Position numbers and translations under genes: made by a program. Positions 5,339-6,748 of a DNA stretch of 6,748 nt are shown here, in pieces. Within the stretch, counting starts at the first letter, position 1, and every line of letters starts with the position of its first letter. The notes below the pieces were generated by a model, which was given only the letters and a program-made list of their open reading frames with translations, made no database searches and was not told the origin of the DNA. This DNA is from Chloroflexota bacterium (lineage in GTDB: Bacteria > Chloroflexota > Anaerolineae > Caldilineales > Caldilineaceae), in assembly GCA_003577005.1 (NCBI GenBank), contig QEUW01000406.1, positions 1 to 6,748 of the forward strand, given 5' to 3'.

Positions 5339-6640
5339 ATGGTAGCAGACAGATTCACGAGGCAATGGTCACCGGTAACAGAGATGGAGCAATGGCAGAT
5401 GGGCAAGGCCGCGGCAGACACAGCGCCGCAGCTTTCCCCGCGCATGGTGAGCATTGCGCTCGTGCTGGCCGGCGCGGTGATCGTCTTCCTGGCCGATACC
5501 CAGCCATTAGGTGCGCCAAGAGTGCAACTCCTGGTGGGCGTCCTCATGTTGGATCTTGCTGCCGCGGCCATCTGGCTGATGGCTAATTCATACCCAGCGT
5601 TAGGTCGCTGGTTTAGCCTCTGTGCGATGATAGCGCTGGTGATTTGGGGGCTTGCCGGACTGGGTATGGTTGGGTTTGTCTGCCTCTTACCCGTACTGCC
5701 CCTGCTGGCCATGACCCTTGTTGGCTTTCCCGCCGCTCTCCTGACTGCGCTGGCGCAATCGCCGCTCCTTTTATTGCTGCCGTTGCCCTTGCAGCTTTAT
5801 CCGGCGCCTCCAGAGTTGACGCCACTTGTCCTCATCGCAATTTGGGTCACAGTCGCCCTGCTTTACGCTATGACGCAGCCAATGCAGCAGATCACCGCCT
5901 GGTCGTGGCAACAGTTTCAGCGTGCGCAACACCTGCTCGAGGAAGCGCGCAACCGCCAGGGCGACCTGGCCCAGGCGCTGGACGACCTGGCCCACGCTAA
6001 CCGCCAGTTGACGCTGCTTAATGAGAAGCTAGCGGGACTACGGCTGCTGGCCGAGGAAGCACAAAACGCCAAGGCGCTCTTTGTGGCTAAAGTCAGCCAT
6101 GAGTTGCGCACACCGCTCAATATCATCATCAGCTTGATCGACCTTTTGGTGGAGACACCCGAAGTCTATGGCGACGAACTTCCGCCGCCGCTGTTAGAGG
6201 ATCTGCGCATCGTCCATCGTAACTGCGAGTATCTTTCCAACATGATCAACGATGTGCTGGACCTCAGCCAGGCAGAGGCAGGACAACTCTCCTTGCACCG
6301 CAGCCGTGTGCATCTCGGCGATGCACTGGCCAACGCCATCGACGTGGTAGCGCCGCTGGTCGAGAAGAAAGGGCTTGCCTTGTGCATCGACTTGCCGGCC
6401 GACCTGCCGCCGGTCTATTGTGACCCGCAGCGGACGCGGCAGGTGATCCTCAACTTGGTGGGCAATGCGGCGCGCTTTACGGAAAAGGGCAGGATCACCC
6501 TGGCGGCCACATGTGCCGAGAATAGTGTGATCGTCAGCGTGACGGATACGGGCGCCGGAATCAGCCCTGAACATGCGCAGCAGATTTTTGAGCCGTTCTT
6601 CCAAGGGGGTGATCGCAGCCAGGCGCAGATGCGAAGTTAA
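5339..6640 (+). pseudogene. Membrane sensor histidine kinase truncated within the ATPase domain
   Basis: The 433-residue frame begins at ATG 5339 (GGAG seven bases upstream; ATG 5384 is an alternative). Residues 36-178 form about six hydrophobic segments with short loops, so the sensor is membrane-embedded rather than a large external domain. A coiled coil (about 190-245) leads into HisKA with the phospho-acceptor His254 in FVAKVSHELRTPLN. The HATPase domain shows the N box (Asn372 and Asn376 in ILNLVGNAARF), the G1 box DTGAGIS (403-409) and the F box IFEPFFQ (416-422). After QAQMRS the frame hits TAA exactly where the G2 box (GxGLGL) and the rest of the ATP lid should follow. Without these, ATP binding and autophosphorylation should fail. 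No response regulator is visible. DNA after about 6634 does not continue the domain in any frame, so this is a rearrangement rather than a point frameshift. Confidence 0.85.
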
Positions 6641-6711
6641 CCGACGACGTGCGCGCCGCTAACTTTCGGCGCGCCTCCGCTGCCCTGCGCACGGCACTGG
6701 CGGCACTTTGA
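6634..6711 (+). pseudogene. 3' coding fragment abutting the truncated kinase
   Basis: In a frame different from the kinase, codons from 6634 read KLTDDVRAANFRRASAAL then RTALAAL and stop at TGA 6709-6711. The composition is that of a helical protein C-terminus. It starts at the point where kinase homology ends. It may be the tail of the same gene after an internal deletion (for example of a hybrid kinase) or of a neighbouring gene. I cannot name its family. The remaining 6712-6748 shows nothing recognisable. Confidence 0.35.
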
Positions 6712-6748
6712 TGGATTGATAGAAAGCAAACAGCGGCTCACAGAGCAC

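Noticed and set aside
5042..5339. Small plus-strand frames upstream of the kinase
   Set aside because: They have no convincing ribosome binding site, no domain pattern, and mutually overlapping frames in a spacer.
6634..6675. Inverted repeats (AAGTTA/TAACTT and GCGCGCCG/CGGCGCGC) as an integron attC site or terminator
   Set aside because: The ends do not fit the RYYYAAC/GTTRRRY attC boxes. No T-run follows the GC hairpin (6651-6674), and the recombinase is not an integron integrase. The symmetry is probably chance within GC-rich coding sequence.

Overview
The window looks like an accessory or decaying region of a high-GC Chloroflexota (Anaerolineae/Caldilineae-like) genome. The main reason is the first gene. 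It encodes a surface protein of Ig-like domains joined by very long Thr-Pro (TATPTPT/TDTPEPT) linkers and ending in an LPGTG anchor, a style common in that phylum. The HlyD-type adaptor with several coiled-coil hairpin repeats and the small DUF1801 and YCII/DGPF genes also fit. Taxonomy is inferred from protein style only.

Layout. 1-1559 (+): 3' part of a large repetitive LPXTG-type surface protein, closed by a very strong intrinsic terminator (1579-1642). 1682-2669 (+): remains of what may have been an efflux operon. There is an orphan C-terminal fragment, then a perfect ribosome binding site and ATG, then an HlyD/membrane-fusion body in a different frame without its membrane anchor. 2680-3832 (-): an operon read leftwards from a good promoter. 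It holds an intact DUF1801 protein, a broken second DUF1801 gene, an intact YCII/DGPF protein, and a small remnant of what is probably the sigma factor normally paired with DGPF proteins. 3941-4810 (-): an intact XerC/D-like tyrosine recombinase with a near-consensus promoter (4902-4930). 4931-5338: mostly featureless spacer with one possible rightward promoter. 5339-6640 (+): a membrane histidine kinase cut off inside its ATPase domain and abutting the 3' end of another reading frame (6634-6711). 6712-6748: nothing recognised.

Genes intact within the window are the recombinase, DUF1801 and YCII genes, and the surface protein as far as it is visible. A pattern links much of the rest. In the HlyD, sigma-like and second DUF1801 loci, a plausible start codon survives while the recognisable domain lies in another frame and parts are missing. 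The kinase has a start and most of its body but loses its end at an abrupt junction. Either this is a degraded stretch around a recombinase, or the assembly contains collapsed deletions. I found no convincing evidence of an undescribed functional system.
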